A DNA stretch of 64,000 nt, taken from NCBI GenBank assembly GCA_963682175.1, contig OY821787.1:13742501-13806500 (forward strand), in the 5' to 3' direction. The DNA is from Triglochin maritima (taxonomy: Eukaryota; Streptophyta; Magnoliopsida; Alismatales; Juncaginaceae). Positions 54,406-64,000 of this stretch are shown piece by piece; the stretch's first letter is position 1, and each line of letters starts with the position of its first letter. Made by a program: the position numbers and the translations under genes. The notes beneath the pieces are model-generated. The model made no database searches, was not told the DNA's origin, and worked only from the letters and a program-made list of their open reading frames with translations.

Positions 54406-55519
54406 GGTGCTTTGTCCAGACCTTGGTTTGGACGATTCGAGGGGTTTTAAATTTTTTGTTTACAGTGTTTCTTAGTTTCAGGGAACCAGCAGATCAAGGG
54501 AAGGCTACTGGACAAGTTTGAAGGAGAGAAGCTTCAACTTGACCGCCAATTGGCGGTTTGGAACCGCCAACTGGCGGCCTGGTGAGGTCATCTTGCCTTG
54601 AAATTTTTTCTGGTAGTTGTGTTCTTCAATTTTGTTATCTGGGAGTTCTATTTTGCATGCTTTGACTTCTGGTTTGCTCCCAGATCATTAATCACTCCCC
54701 CATTAATCAACTTGGCCCTAAAATCCAAAGCAAAAGACTAGACGTTCTTATTTGTTTAGGTCACGCATCATGTACTGACTTGAGCATATAGTTGTCTTTT
54801 CTATTAGCTTTAATTTCAGTTGTTGAGTGCTGGCGTAAGGTACGCATTTCCTACACTCGTTCACGCATCTCGTATGCCCATGCATTAGTTAGTAGGATTT
54901 GCATCAGGACAAGAGTGAGAGAGCGTTTGATTGGAGCGATTGATTGCTAGATCTAGGATCAAATCGCTACTAAGGAGGGGCTGTCCCATAAAAGATAAGG
55001 TGGGGGATTTCATCACCCTTTCCTTGGCCCCAAAAATCACTCGTAATAAAGCCTTAACTAAAAGCAAGTAGACATTGGCCCTAAGGAATTCGGACGCACT
55101 AGGAGAGTAATTTAGTCGAGACCGTCATGACCTGATCGGCTTTGCCTACCTTGTCGATAGTAGGAGGTACTGGATCTCCGGATCTGGTATCACTTGCTGG
55201 GCATTGTGGTCCTCGTTGTAGGGAGGTGAGGCGTGTCAAGGCTAGTGACCTCGAAGTTAGGCGTCGTCTAGCTTAAGGACCCATTGCCTTACATTGTTTG
55301 AGCCGTGCTTGCTAGTTAGGCTTCTTCCTGATCCCGTTACCCACGCTAGCTGTAGGGATTCTTCCCTTCTCCTCTGAGTCATCTTCTTCTCACCTTCTTC
55401 TACGTTATAGTCTCCTCCCCTTTACACTCTCTGGTAGCGTTTTAGGGTCGAGTCGAGCAGTTTTTGCGAGCTTAGTCTCGTGGTGGTGAGAGTGGTCGAC
55501 TCGAGAGTTGTTTGTTGAG
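54406..55519 (+). other. I leader
   Basis: Paired palindromes at 54541-54558 (GACCGCCAATTGGCGGTT) and 54562-54578 (AACCGCCAACTGGCGGC), followed by CCTGGTGAGG with a possible splice donor GT at 54582. Conserved block GGTGGGGGATTTCATCACCC at 54999-55018 and ACTGGATCTCCGGATCTGGTATCAC at about 55169. Same order as in F. Confidence 0.7.
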
Positions 55520-57013
55520 ATGGATGGTTACATAGGCGACCATTCATATCATTGTTGGGACCAGGATGATTCTCCCTGGTATTCCAGACCCATGCAACCT
55601 GGGGTGGCTTAGACGAACACCCCGTACGGTTGGGATGATCTTCATTATGTGACTGAGCAATCTTCATATAGGGGTGATATGAGAGAGGCACCGACGGCTA
55701 GATCTCCATCTAGTTATGTTGGATCATACTCTGGGCAACAAACTTTGGCCTCTTTCATGCATGCGGTAGACGACATGAGTGCACCAGTGGTTCCAGTAGC
55801 CATACCGTGCGATTGTTGTGGGTTGAGTGGTCATAATATCGGGGAATGTCCTTATGTTCCCCCAGAGCCTGAGTATGAGCATACATTTTCCCAAAATGCT
55901 CAATATGACCATTACGCATCCGCGTACATCCCGAGAGTGATGGATTCATGGGGAAACAATTCTTATTCAAATTCTTATACTTCATATTCAACCCAGTATC
56001 CTCCTCCCGAATACCCAGACTTCTACCAGCACCCCACTCCAAATCATTGGACTCATTCTCAGCCCATCAACACCCAACCCCAAAATTTCCCAAGCTCTGA
56101 CTTGGACCCCATCGTTGACCGCATACTTGATTCCTTGAAACAAACTCTCCAAACATTCATGGAAACCACACAAAACTTATTGAAGTCCAACTTGAATTCC
56201 TTGCAAACCATGGAAATGCAAGTGAGCCAGATGACACAACAATTCCATGAACGTGAGGAGGGTAACTTTTCTTGTCAACATGAGGATTCATCTTTTGATA
56301 TCGAACCACCACCACATCCACAAATTCCAAGCACAACCTTTCAAAGTCAAACTCCTAGTCAGTCTGAGGGACTTGGGGTTTCAATTCACGATCACTTAGT
56401 GGAGGATTCGATTCAAATTGAGAATAACTTGGACCAGCTTCATTATGAGTTGGCACAGGATTGTGCCTTATCTTTTTGTCCCGTGGCCCTTGAGCCACAT
56501 GATCTTCATGTTGTGCCTCTTAAGGACTCACCTCTGGTGGAGCAAGAGCGCCCTAGTACCCTCAATTTCAAACAACCTGATGAGAGTTTGCCTCTCACTA
56601 TTGTTCCTGATCATCTTGGAAATGATGGAACATCAAACAACTACATTGCTCATGAGGGTATTAGGAGTTCCTTGGAGGATACCTTGGGTATGAGACCCAC
56701 TGTTTGTTCGCCTGGTGTGTCGGATATGCCTAACGAGGTTCTTGACCTCGTTCCGACGCACCAGCCTGTTGGTTGGAGAGTTTGGATTGACGATCATAAC
56801 TTCAGCAGCGCAATAGGAGAAACTCTTCTTCCGTTGCCCCTCATTTCCCAAACTCTTGAGAGGTTCAAGCTCTTTCAGTTTGATCCTTTGAATGAGACGC
56901 CTTTGCGTCCAATTCACGAACCTCTCATTTCATCCGGTGCTCTTTGTGAAGGGGGCCCACGCATGAGTATTCTGGCCCCGCGTGGTGTCATGTTCCCTTT
57001 CCAAGTGCATTGA
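55520..57013 (+). CDS. I gutted gag-pol ORF: nucleocapsid, linker, RT entry and pol C-terminal tail
   Basis: ATG at 55520 (MDGYIGDHSY) is in frame with the rest but followed by TAG at 55610; after it the frame is open to 57013. The next ATG is 55679 (MREAPTARS; compare MREPPAARS in F), giving 444 residues. Contents: knuckle CDCCGLSGHNIGEC at about 55809-55850, Tyr/Asn/Pro-rich region, TMEMQVSQMTQQFHEREEG (as in F gag), linker PVALEPHDLH, then QPVGWRVWIDDHNFSSA with LPLPLISQTLERF (RT entry), and finally RGVMFPFQVH matching the end of the integrase ORF. The capsid, protease, RT core, RNase H and integrase core are missing, yet the joins keep the frame. Confidence 0.8.
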
Positions 57014-58612
57014 CCCACTCTTGAGGTTCCCATTTGATGTCTTTTGACAAATGAAGATGGGAACTTATGTTTGTACATAGTTATATAAAAAAAGAAAAAA
57101 AAGAAAAAAAAAGAGTACAATAAAAGACTCCTTCAGTGAGCATCGATTGTTGTGAGCCCCAACCCTTGTGTATTTGGGCTCCATTTCTTTCACGTATTTG
57201 TACCCTTTCTTTAGCATCTCACAGGTTTTGAGGGAATTTGGGTTGTGTCCATCAACATAGCCATACACTTCCCTTTGTACTTCACGTTGGTGAGATCTCT
57301 CCTTTTTCATGCATAAATCCATGTAGTATCTTGCTTGCATTCATTGAGGACAATGCATGAAGTAGGTGTGGGGGGTGTTTTACGTGTGTACATAGTTGAG
57401 CCTTTTTCCTTTGATTTTGTTTTCTTTTGTTTGCATTGTTAGGGTCATGATAGTGTGCTCCATTTAATATCGATATATCTGCTTGCCATGATCCTTGGGT
57501 GACTTGTCTTCTTTTGCTTGCCTAGTGCTTCAAAATTTTCACATTTCTTTCAAAATCTTCATGTGTTTTCGAAAGAAAATGTTTTGTGGGTTTTGCGTGT
57601 GTTTAGCATGTGCAAAACCGTTGAGAGGCAAAGTAAAAAGAAAGCTCCCAAAATTGTCATGAACTTGATGCATTAGGATATCTAGTACAGTGGCTTTAGG
57701 ATTTATCGAGTCGTTAGGATGCACCCCAGTTGTCCTTTGGGGGTGAGTAATCATAGGGTTTCAGTGCTCAAACATTCAAAGAAGTCCACCCTGAACCTAG
57801 TGAGTCAATAATTCGTGTTTGTTAATTTAGGAAGTTTGTTGTAGTCAAGGACCCTCTTAATCTTGTTGTGAGACATTAGTGTAGGGGTTTTGGTTCATGT
57901 GTAGATAAGAAATAATTGAGTAGATGTTCTCTCTTCTCGCACGGCTCCTATCACTCGGGAAAGTAGGTCTGAGGGGACTTTGTGCCTGGTGCTTTCGAGT
58001 CATTTGACTTGGGATGCGCCGACCGAACTCCCGTTACACGGGTGGTAGGGATTGCCCTATGTGGAGATTTGGGGAAAGGTGTACGTGATAGTGTAAGTCC
58101 TCATGGGCAATGATGCACGAAACCTGACCCTGGTAGAATGAAGCTCCAACTAATAAAAAGAAAAAAAAATTGTGTGAAAAGAAACAAAAAGAAAAAAAAA
58201 TGGTAATGCAAATAAGACCCTTAATGGACCTTACACTTTGTATCACTTGAGGATCTTGAGGTCGTCCATGTCTTTTACTTAATTCTTTATTTAACTTGCA
58301 CGAATGGTTTATTAGGCTAGGTGTGGACTGATTACCTATATAGAGTCGGCCCGTAGGATTACCGCGTCCATTGATCGACAAAATATTTCCAACGAGTCGA
58401 GGTCTAGATTGAATAATGCATCTTGTTCGGATTTTGTGGGTATATCCGCTGAAAACCCTCAGGAGACAACACTCCTCCTCCTTGGCAACAAAGAGGTTTA
58501 ACGGCTTGTTGCACGTGCTAAGTGCGACCGTGATTCCTACGAAAGTGAGTTAGGATTTCTTGTTTCTCGTTTGCTTTTCTCTTTCTTTGTTTTGCTCGGG
58601 ACTAGCAAAAAC
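57014..58612 (+). other. I conserved 3' noncoding region with internal second purine tract
   Basis: Follows the stop with an A-rich tract, then GTGAGCATCGATTGTTGTG (57136), CATTGAGGACAATGCATGAAG and TAGGTGTGGGGGGTG (57363-57377), and the long block to the terminal tract. Collinear with F and H. Confidence 0.78.
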
Positions 58613-58629
58613 TTAGGTGTGGGGGTATT
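58613..58629 (+). promoter_or_regulatory. I terminal polypurine tract
   Basis: TTAGGTGTGGGGGTATT directly before TGATTGACATC. Confidence 0.88.
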
Positions 58630-60184
58630 TGATTGACATCATTTCATGCTCATATTTGTATCTTATATCCATTATCTTACACCTAAGCAATGCTACGTGA
58701 CGAGTTTTATGTTTAGTTTTCAGGAATAAAGAGGTTTGAAGAGAAGAGCCATGAAAGGATCCAAAAGCAGGAAAAAGGACTTAATTGTGAGACCTGGGGA
58801 CTAAGATGCAAGGGAGAAGGACCTGATCGTAAGACCGAAGGACCTAAGAGCAAAATAGAATACTCCACACCATCATGGGGAGTATTTTACCAATTCGAGT
58901 CGGGTCGGAGCTCCAACAAGTCAAGTAACCGCATCAAAGACCAACAATACCAGAAAGAAAAGCCCACAACAAATTCCAACACGATCCGAAGATTTTGGAC
59001 CGCCAATTGGCGGTCTTGGACCGCTAATTGGAGGTCCATATTGCTCAGGATCCGTCGAAATTTCTCCTGGACTTGTATTAATGTTCGTTTAGGCTATTTT
59101 TGGTATTGGTTTAGTCCCACATCGGGGGATTGTCCCCGATTAACTTTTTCTATGCTTATAAATAGAAGTCTTCACCTTCCATTGTAATTACCCATTGCTT
59201 GGTGGTATTCTCTCTACTAAGGAGTGAGCCTTGAAGCAAAAACTCAAGGTGGAGATGAATGCTACCTTCAATGTGAGTCATTTGTTAATAAAATAATTCT
59301 TCTAGTTTTTTCAATCTTGTCTTTTTATTTGTGCATGTTTGTTTAGTCTTTCCTTTCCTTTTATGTTTCTTTAATGCTTCTTGCCTTCTTAGTTAACTTT
59401 CATTTCAGTATTATGCTTTCTTTTGCTAATATAGTTAGTGTAATGAGTAGTGAGTAGTTCCATCCCCATTTGGGGGGTGGAGAAATATGTGATATAATCA
59501 TGTAGTGTATTAAGTGTGTGTTATCTTTATCCCTTGAGCTTTATATGATTTCCATAACCATCTAATGGGTTTTCACTCTTATCTTTGATATGCTAATGCT
59601 CTTGAATGAAGCTTAGCTTATGCTTTGATTAGTGGACCTATTTTATGGGGAATGATAAGGTTAGGATATGGATGAAGTTAATATTGGAAACACAATTTGT
59701 AGTGTATGAGCTCTTGTTGCCTTTACCTTAGCTAATGTCTTGTATGTTTTAATGATGTAGTGAAATCTTAATTCATGTGGAGGCATAGTAGGGTATAGTC
59801 TTTATACTTGAGTTCATGTAGCTTCATTCCAATTATTGTCTTGTATGTTTTAATGATGTAGTCTTATCTTAATTCATGTAGAGGCAAAGTTGGATGTAGT
59901 TTTATGATTTCATGCACTACATGTTGTGAGGAGCTTAATGAACACACACACACTTCTTTATGTTCACATTATTTCTCTACCCCTTTGGGGTTTAGTTTTC
60001 TTGCTTTTCTTCCATTTCCATTTGCACTTTAGTGTAGTTTAGTGTAACCAACCTTTCTTCCCTTTCTTTACCTCTCGCCTTCGCACAAACCAAGTGTCGA
60101 CACACCTCCCAGTGGACGACCCGTATTAGCCACCGCTTCAACGCGGCCGTGCACTTGCGGTTAAATATAAAACGAAATCAATCA
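58630..60184 (+). repeat. I 3' LTR
   Basis: Same ends as the 5' LTR. U3 palindromes at about 58998-59036, the second with one change (GGAGG). TATA box 59157-59166. PBS-type hairpin CCGC(60133)/GCGG(60143). Confidence 0.92.
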
Positions 60185-60189
60185 GCAAC

Positions 60190-60782
60190 CCGTTGAGAAT
60201 GTTCGTGGGCCCAGCGAAAACTCATTGCCTGTCTTCGCAATGCAACAGAGTGAGCTGGCCTCGAACATGAATGTCCAAAGGGAGTGTTCGTTGCATGATT
60301 CAGTTGAGAGTACTAGTGAGAGTGAGACACCTCATCATATGCCTATACCAGAAGGTGTCTCTACCTCATGTCCCATGGACATTGAGCCATTTGAGCTTCA
60401 TATTGACTCCAACAAGGACCCACCTATGACCGAGCTTATGCTTGATGATCTAAATGATGGTGGGAGGTCCTTGTTGGATGACTTGGGGAGAAACCCCATT
60501 CTTAGTGATGCAGGTCTGCTGCATCCATCGAATGAGCATGAGGAACTCATTCCGATGCACCCGCCTATTGGTTGGAGGGTTTTGTTCGATGAGAAACTAA
60601 ACCCTAGTGAGGCAACACAACTTCATTCTTTGGTACCCACACCCAACCAATATCATGAGGGGTTCGAGCCGTTCAGCTTTGACCTTTCACCCCTCATGAC
60701 ACCTCCGAGTACCAGTGAAGTTTGCCCATCTCGGCAAGTCTCTGGTCCTCAAAACTTGATGTTCTCATTTGATGTTCCTTGA
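60190..60782 (+). pseudogene. H ORF, second piece: linker, RT entry and pol tail
   Basis: Continues the frame of 52543-52823 (codons ...ATG CAA C / CC GTT GAG...). Open to TGA at 60782. Shows a linker with IEPFELHIDSNKDPP (compare ESNSESDKDPPLVE in F), then PIGWRVLFDEKLNPSEA (RT entry), and LMFSFDVP at the end, the counterpart of VMFPFQVH in I. As in I, RT core, RNase H and integrase are missing without loss of frame. Confidence 0.8.
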
Positions 60783-62332
60783 CCAAATGATTATGAGAAT
60801 ATCTTGGTTGATGTATATATCTTATAAAAAAAAAGAAAAAAAAGAAAAAAAGAAGTGTGTCATAAAAGACTCCTTCAGTGAGCATCGATTGTTGTGGGCC
60901 CCAACCCTTGTGTACTTGGGCCCAATCTCTTCACGTATTTATCTCCCTTCTTCAGCTTCTCACAGGTTTTGAGGGAATTTGGGTTTGTGTCCATCAACAT
61001 GACCCTGAACGTCCCTTTGTACTTCATGTTGGTGAGATCTTTCGTTTTTCATGCATGTATCCATGTAGTATCTTGTTCACATTCATTGAGGACAATGCAT
61101 GAAGTAGGTGTGGGGGGTGTTTTACGTGTGTACATAGTCGAGTCTTTTTCTTTTGATTTTGTTTTCTTTTTGTGTGTATGTTAGGGTCATGTTAGTGTGC
61201 CGCATTTAACAATGATATATCTGCTTGCCATGATCCTTGGGTGACTTGTCTTCTTTTGCTTGCCTAGTGCTTTAAAATTTTCACATTTCTTTCAAAATCT
61301 TCATGTGTTTTGTGAAAGAAATTGTTTTTGTGGGTTTTGCGTGTGTTTAGCATCTGCAAAACCGTTGAGAGGCAAAGTAAAAGAAAAGCTCCCAAAATTG
61401 TCTTGAACTTGATGCATTAGGATATCTAGTTTACTGACTTTAGGTCTTATCGAGTCGTTAGGATGCACCCCGGTTTTCCCTCGGGGGGCGTGTAATCATA
61501 GGGTTTCAGCACTCAAACATTTAAAAGTCCACCCTAAACCTAGTGAGTCAAATAATTCGTCTCTGCTAGTATAAGGAAGTTTGTCGTAGTCAAGGGCCTT
61601 TAATATCTTTTTGTGAAACTTTAGTGTAGGGGTTTTGGTTCCCATGTAGATAAATAAATAAGTGGTGTTCTCTCTTCTCGCACGGCTCCTATCACTCGGG
61701 AAAGTAGGTCTGAGGGGACTTTGTGCCTGGTGCTTTCGAGTCATCTGACTTGGGATGCACCGACCGAACTCTCGTTACACGGGTGGTAGGGATCGCCCTA
61801 TGTGGAGATTTAGGGGAAGGTGTACGTGATAGTGTAAGTCCTCATAGGCAATGATGCACGAAACCTGACCCTGGGAGAATCAAACACCAACCAATAAAAT
61901 GCTCCAAAGAAGAAAAAAAAGAGTAAAATAAGAACCAAAATGGACTTTACACATTGTATCACATTCAGAAGTTAAGGTTGTCCATGTCTTTCACTCAAGT
62001 CCTTAACTAACTTTCACGAATAACTCATTAGGCTAGGTGTGTGGACCGATTACATATATAGAGTCGACCCGTAGTGTTACCGCGTCCCATGATCGACAAA
62101 ATGAGTCCAACGAGTCGTGTAGCTAGATTGATTAATGCATCTTGTTCGGATTTTGTGGGTGTATCCGCTGAAAACCCTTAGGAGACAACACTCCTCCTCC
62201 TTGGCGACAAGGAGGTTTAATGGCTTGTTGCACATGCTAAGTGCAACCGTGATTCCTACGAAAGTGAGTAAGGATTTCTTGTTTTTCGTATGCTTTTCTC
62301 TTTCTTTGTTTTGCTCGGGACTAGCAAAAGTT
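60783..62332 (+). other. H conserved 3' noncoding region
   Basis: Collinear with I 57014-58612: A-rich tract, GTGAGCATCGATTGTTGTGG (60878), internal purine tract TAGGTGTGGGGGGTG (61105-61119), then the long block with ACGGGTGGTAGGGATCG and GCGGATATAC-type sequence ending in AGTTAGGTGTGG. Confidence 0.78.
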
Positions 62333-62347
62333 AGGTGTGGGGGTATT
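62333..62347 (+). promoter_or_regulatory. H terminal polypurine tract
   Basis: AGGTGTGGGGGTATT directly before TGATTGACATC. Confidence 0.87.
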
Positions 62348-63759
62348 TGATTGACATCATTTCATGCTTATATTTCTATCTTATATCCATTACCTTTCAC
62401 CTAAACAATGCTATGTTACGAGTTTTATGTTTAGTTTTCAGGAATAAATAGGTTTGAAGAGATGAAACATAAAAGGACTCAAAAGCTGGGAAAAAGGACT
62501 GAACTGTGAGATCTGGGACCAAGATGCATAGGAGAAGGACTTGAACACAAGACAGAAGGACCTAAGAGCAAAACAGAATACTCCACACCATGATGGGGAG
62601 TATTTTAGCAATTGGATTTGGGTCGGAGCTCCAATAAACAAAGTAGATGCATCCAAGACCACCAAATACACAAAGAAAAGCCCAGCACAAATTCCAGATG
62701 GATCCGGACCGTTTTGACCGCCAATTGGCGGTCCAAGAACGCTAATTGGCGGTCTGTTTTGGCCCAAATCCGCCAAGTTTTCTCCTAGACGTGTATTAAT
62801 GTTTGTTTAGGCTATTTTTGGTATCGGTTTAGTCCCACATCGGGGGATTGTCCCGGTTTGCCTTTTTCCATGGCTATAAATAGAACTCTTCACCTTCCGT
62901 TGTAATCACTCCATATTTTAAGTGGCTATTCTTCCTACTAGAAGTGAGGCCTTGAAGCACACACTAAAGTAGGAGGATGCTACTTGAAATGTGAGTCATT
63001 TTATCAATGAAGTTTTGTGTCTCTTTCATTGTTTGTTTTATGCTTCTTTTATTGTTTATGCATGTTTTAGTTTAATCGTCTTTTATTTCTAGCTTAGTTT
63101 TAATATGCTTTCTTTGCTTAGTTTAATAATTAGTGTAATGTTTAGTGAGTAGTTCCATCCCCTTTGGGGGGTGGAGTAGATGTACATACATGCATTAGAG
63201 AATGGGATGAATGCTTTATTTTTGATGTGTTGATAAAACATGAATGTATGCTTGCTTGTTTAGGATAGAATTTATAACTTGATGAGTTTTGCCAAAATGA
63301 TTAGACACCTCTCATGCTTGTTTAGGTTCTGAAATAAACAACTTGCACATGTAAATGTTAAACAACTAAGTTGGTGAATAGATTGATAGGTTTTGCCATA
63401 ACATTTAGACACTTCCTATGCTTGATAAACACCACCTTCATGTGCTTAAAGAATGTATTCTACACCCACCTCTTTGCATGTGTGCACTCACTCCACCCCT
63501 TAGGGGTTTTCCCATTTCTGTATTCCAGCATTCTTGTTTTGTCCTTAGCTTACTTGTCATTTCATTGTTTGTTTCTTTCGTTCGCATTTCATACTTCTTA
63601 GCGTAGTTTAGTGTAGAGTAGCATAATCAATCCTTCTCCCTCATTTTTTGCCACTTGATTTCGTACAAGCAAGAGACTACTCACCTCCCTGAGGACGACC
63701 CGTACTTGCCACCGCTTCATCGCGGCCGTGCACTTGCGGTTTAAATAAAACGTTCAACA
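62348..63759 (+). repeat. H 3' LTR
   Basis: 1412 bp, TGATTGACATC...CGTTCAACA. U3 palindromes at 62716-62733 and 62737-62754; TATA box 62875-62884; U5 hairpin CCATCCCC/GGGGGGTGG at about 63153; hairpin CCGC(63712)/GCGG(63722). The TTCAACA end relates it to L2 (TGTTTAAACG on the plus strand). Confidence 0.9.
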
Positions 63760-63764
63760 CCCTA

Positions 63765-64000
63765 CTATGCCTCCACATGAATTAAGATAAGACTACATCA
63801 TTAAAACACACAAGACATTAACTAAGGTAAAGACAACAAGAGTACATACACTACCAATTGTGTTTCCAATATTAATTCCATCCATATCCTAACCTTGTCA
63901 TTCCACATAAAATAGGTCCACTAATCAAAGCATAAGCTAAGCTTCATTCAAGAGCATTAGCATTTCAAAGATAAGAGTGAAAACCCATTAGATGGTTATG
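63765..64000 (-). repeat. E3 3' LTR, copy B, right part
   Basis: ACTATGCCTCCACATGAATT onward matches 18706-18941 and leaves the window. Confidence 0.88.

Larger units (their letters stand above)
52824..60184 (+). mobile_element. I: recent pol-less Athila-type element, 7361 bp
   Basis: LTRs 52824-54381 (1558 bp) and 58630-60184 (1555 bp), exact TSD GCAAC (52819-52823 and 60185-60189). By eye the LTRs differ at roughly twenty positions, mostly transitions. Internal region 4248 bp with primer site, leader, a single ORF holding a nucleocapsid knuckle but no capsid domain, protease, RT core, RNase H or integrase core, then the conserved 3' noncoding block. It sits inside the H ORF, making it the innermost insertion. 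Confidence 0.94.
52089..63759 (+). mobile_element. H: pol-gutted Athila-type element interrupted by I
   Basis: Inserted in the E3 LTR of copy B with exact TSD CCCTA (52084-52088 and 63760-63764); copy A keeps the single CCCTA at 18701-18705. The 5' LTR is cut to its first ~454 bp and joined directly to the end of protease, so the rest of the 5' LTR, primer site, leader and gag are gone. The remaining ORF is split by I at 52823/60190. A complete 3' LTR (62348-63759) ends TTCAACA. Confidence 0.92.
40663..64000. repeat. Segmental duplication, copy B, with later insertions G, H and I
   Basis: Order compared with copy A: 40663-42074 (=11056-12468), deletion of 12469-16190, 42075-42648 (=16191 onward), insertion G, 50102-52088 (=about 16786-18705), insertion H containing I, 63760-64000 (=18701-18941). 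Differences by eye are few substitutions and microsatellite length changes. Sequence beyond 64000 should continue the E3 LTR. Confidence 0.85.

Noticed and set aside
58034..58381. 115-codon minus-strand frame in the 3' region of I (and 20155-20424 in E3)
   Set aside because: Antisense to the conserved noncoding block, interrupted by poly-T differences among copies.

Overview
The window is plant nuclear DNA made almost entirely of nested LTR retrotransposons. This is shown by Ty1/copia and Ty3/gypsy (Athila-like) protein motifs, primer sites matching plant initiator-Met and Asp tRNAs, plant-type LTR TATA boxes (TATAAATAGA), hAT-type MITEs with 8-bp target duplications, and no recognisable host gene, tRNA, rRNA or CRISPR array. 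The species cannot be named from this sequence. The setting looks like TE-dense heterochromatin of a flowering plant. Every coding region found belongs to a mobile element.

Layout. 1-7973: minus-strand copia element (LTR 6217-7973, then gag, protease, integrase, RT, RNase H toward lower coordinates), followed by an extra ORF that runs off the left edge. Its LTR and its 3' region carry arrays of paired GGTCGAAC/GGTCGACC sites about 22 bp apart with a 73-bp period; a third array lies at 7999-8455. 8961-10538: isolated Athila-type LTR. 11056-18941: copy A of a segmental duplication, containing two MITEs (the second absent from copy B), a copia gag scrap, and a stack of minus-strand Athila sequences: L1 (old element), L2 (solo LTR inside L1) and E3 (5.3-kb pol-less element inside L2, TSD CGTAG). 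23.7-26.2 kb: rest of L1 with an unrelated insertion. 26205-28635: LTR, primer site and leader of a truncated plus-strand element. 28636-39363: element F, the only copy with a full gag-PR-RT-RH-INT order, but riddled with stops. 39364-40662: LTR in inverted orientation.

40663-64000 is copy B of the duplication, with three later insertions: G (42649-50101, gag and protease only, TSD ATACA), H (52089-63759, TSD CCCTA) and, inside H, I (52824-60184, TSD GCAAC). Copy A keeps the uninterrupted CCCTA site and the microsatellite that G entered, so the order of events can be read directly: L1, L2, E3, duplication, then G and H, then I inside H.

How the parts work together. None of G, H, I or E3 shows RT or integrase, yet three have exact TSDs and two have near-identical LTR pairs, so they were probably mobilised in trans by Athila-type proteins such as F once made. 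What all share is noncoding: the LTR, a tRNA-Asp primer site, a hairpin just 5' of that site, paired palindromes in U3 and again in the leader, a conserved 3' block with an internal second polypurine tract, and the terminal polypurine tract. These are the best candidates for cis-acting replication and packaging signals and are the most interesting signals here, because several vary between families while keeping their base pairing.
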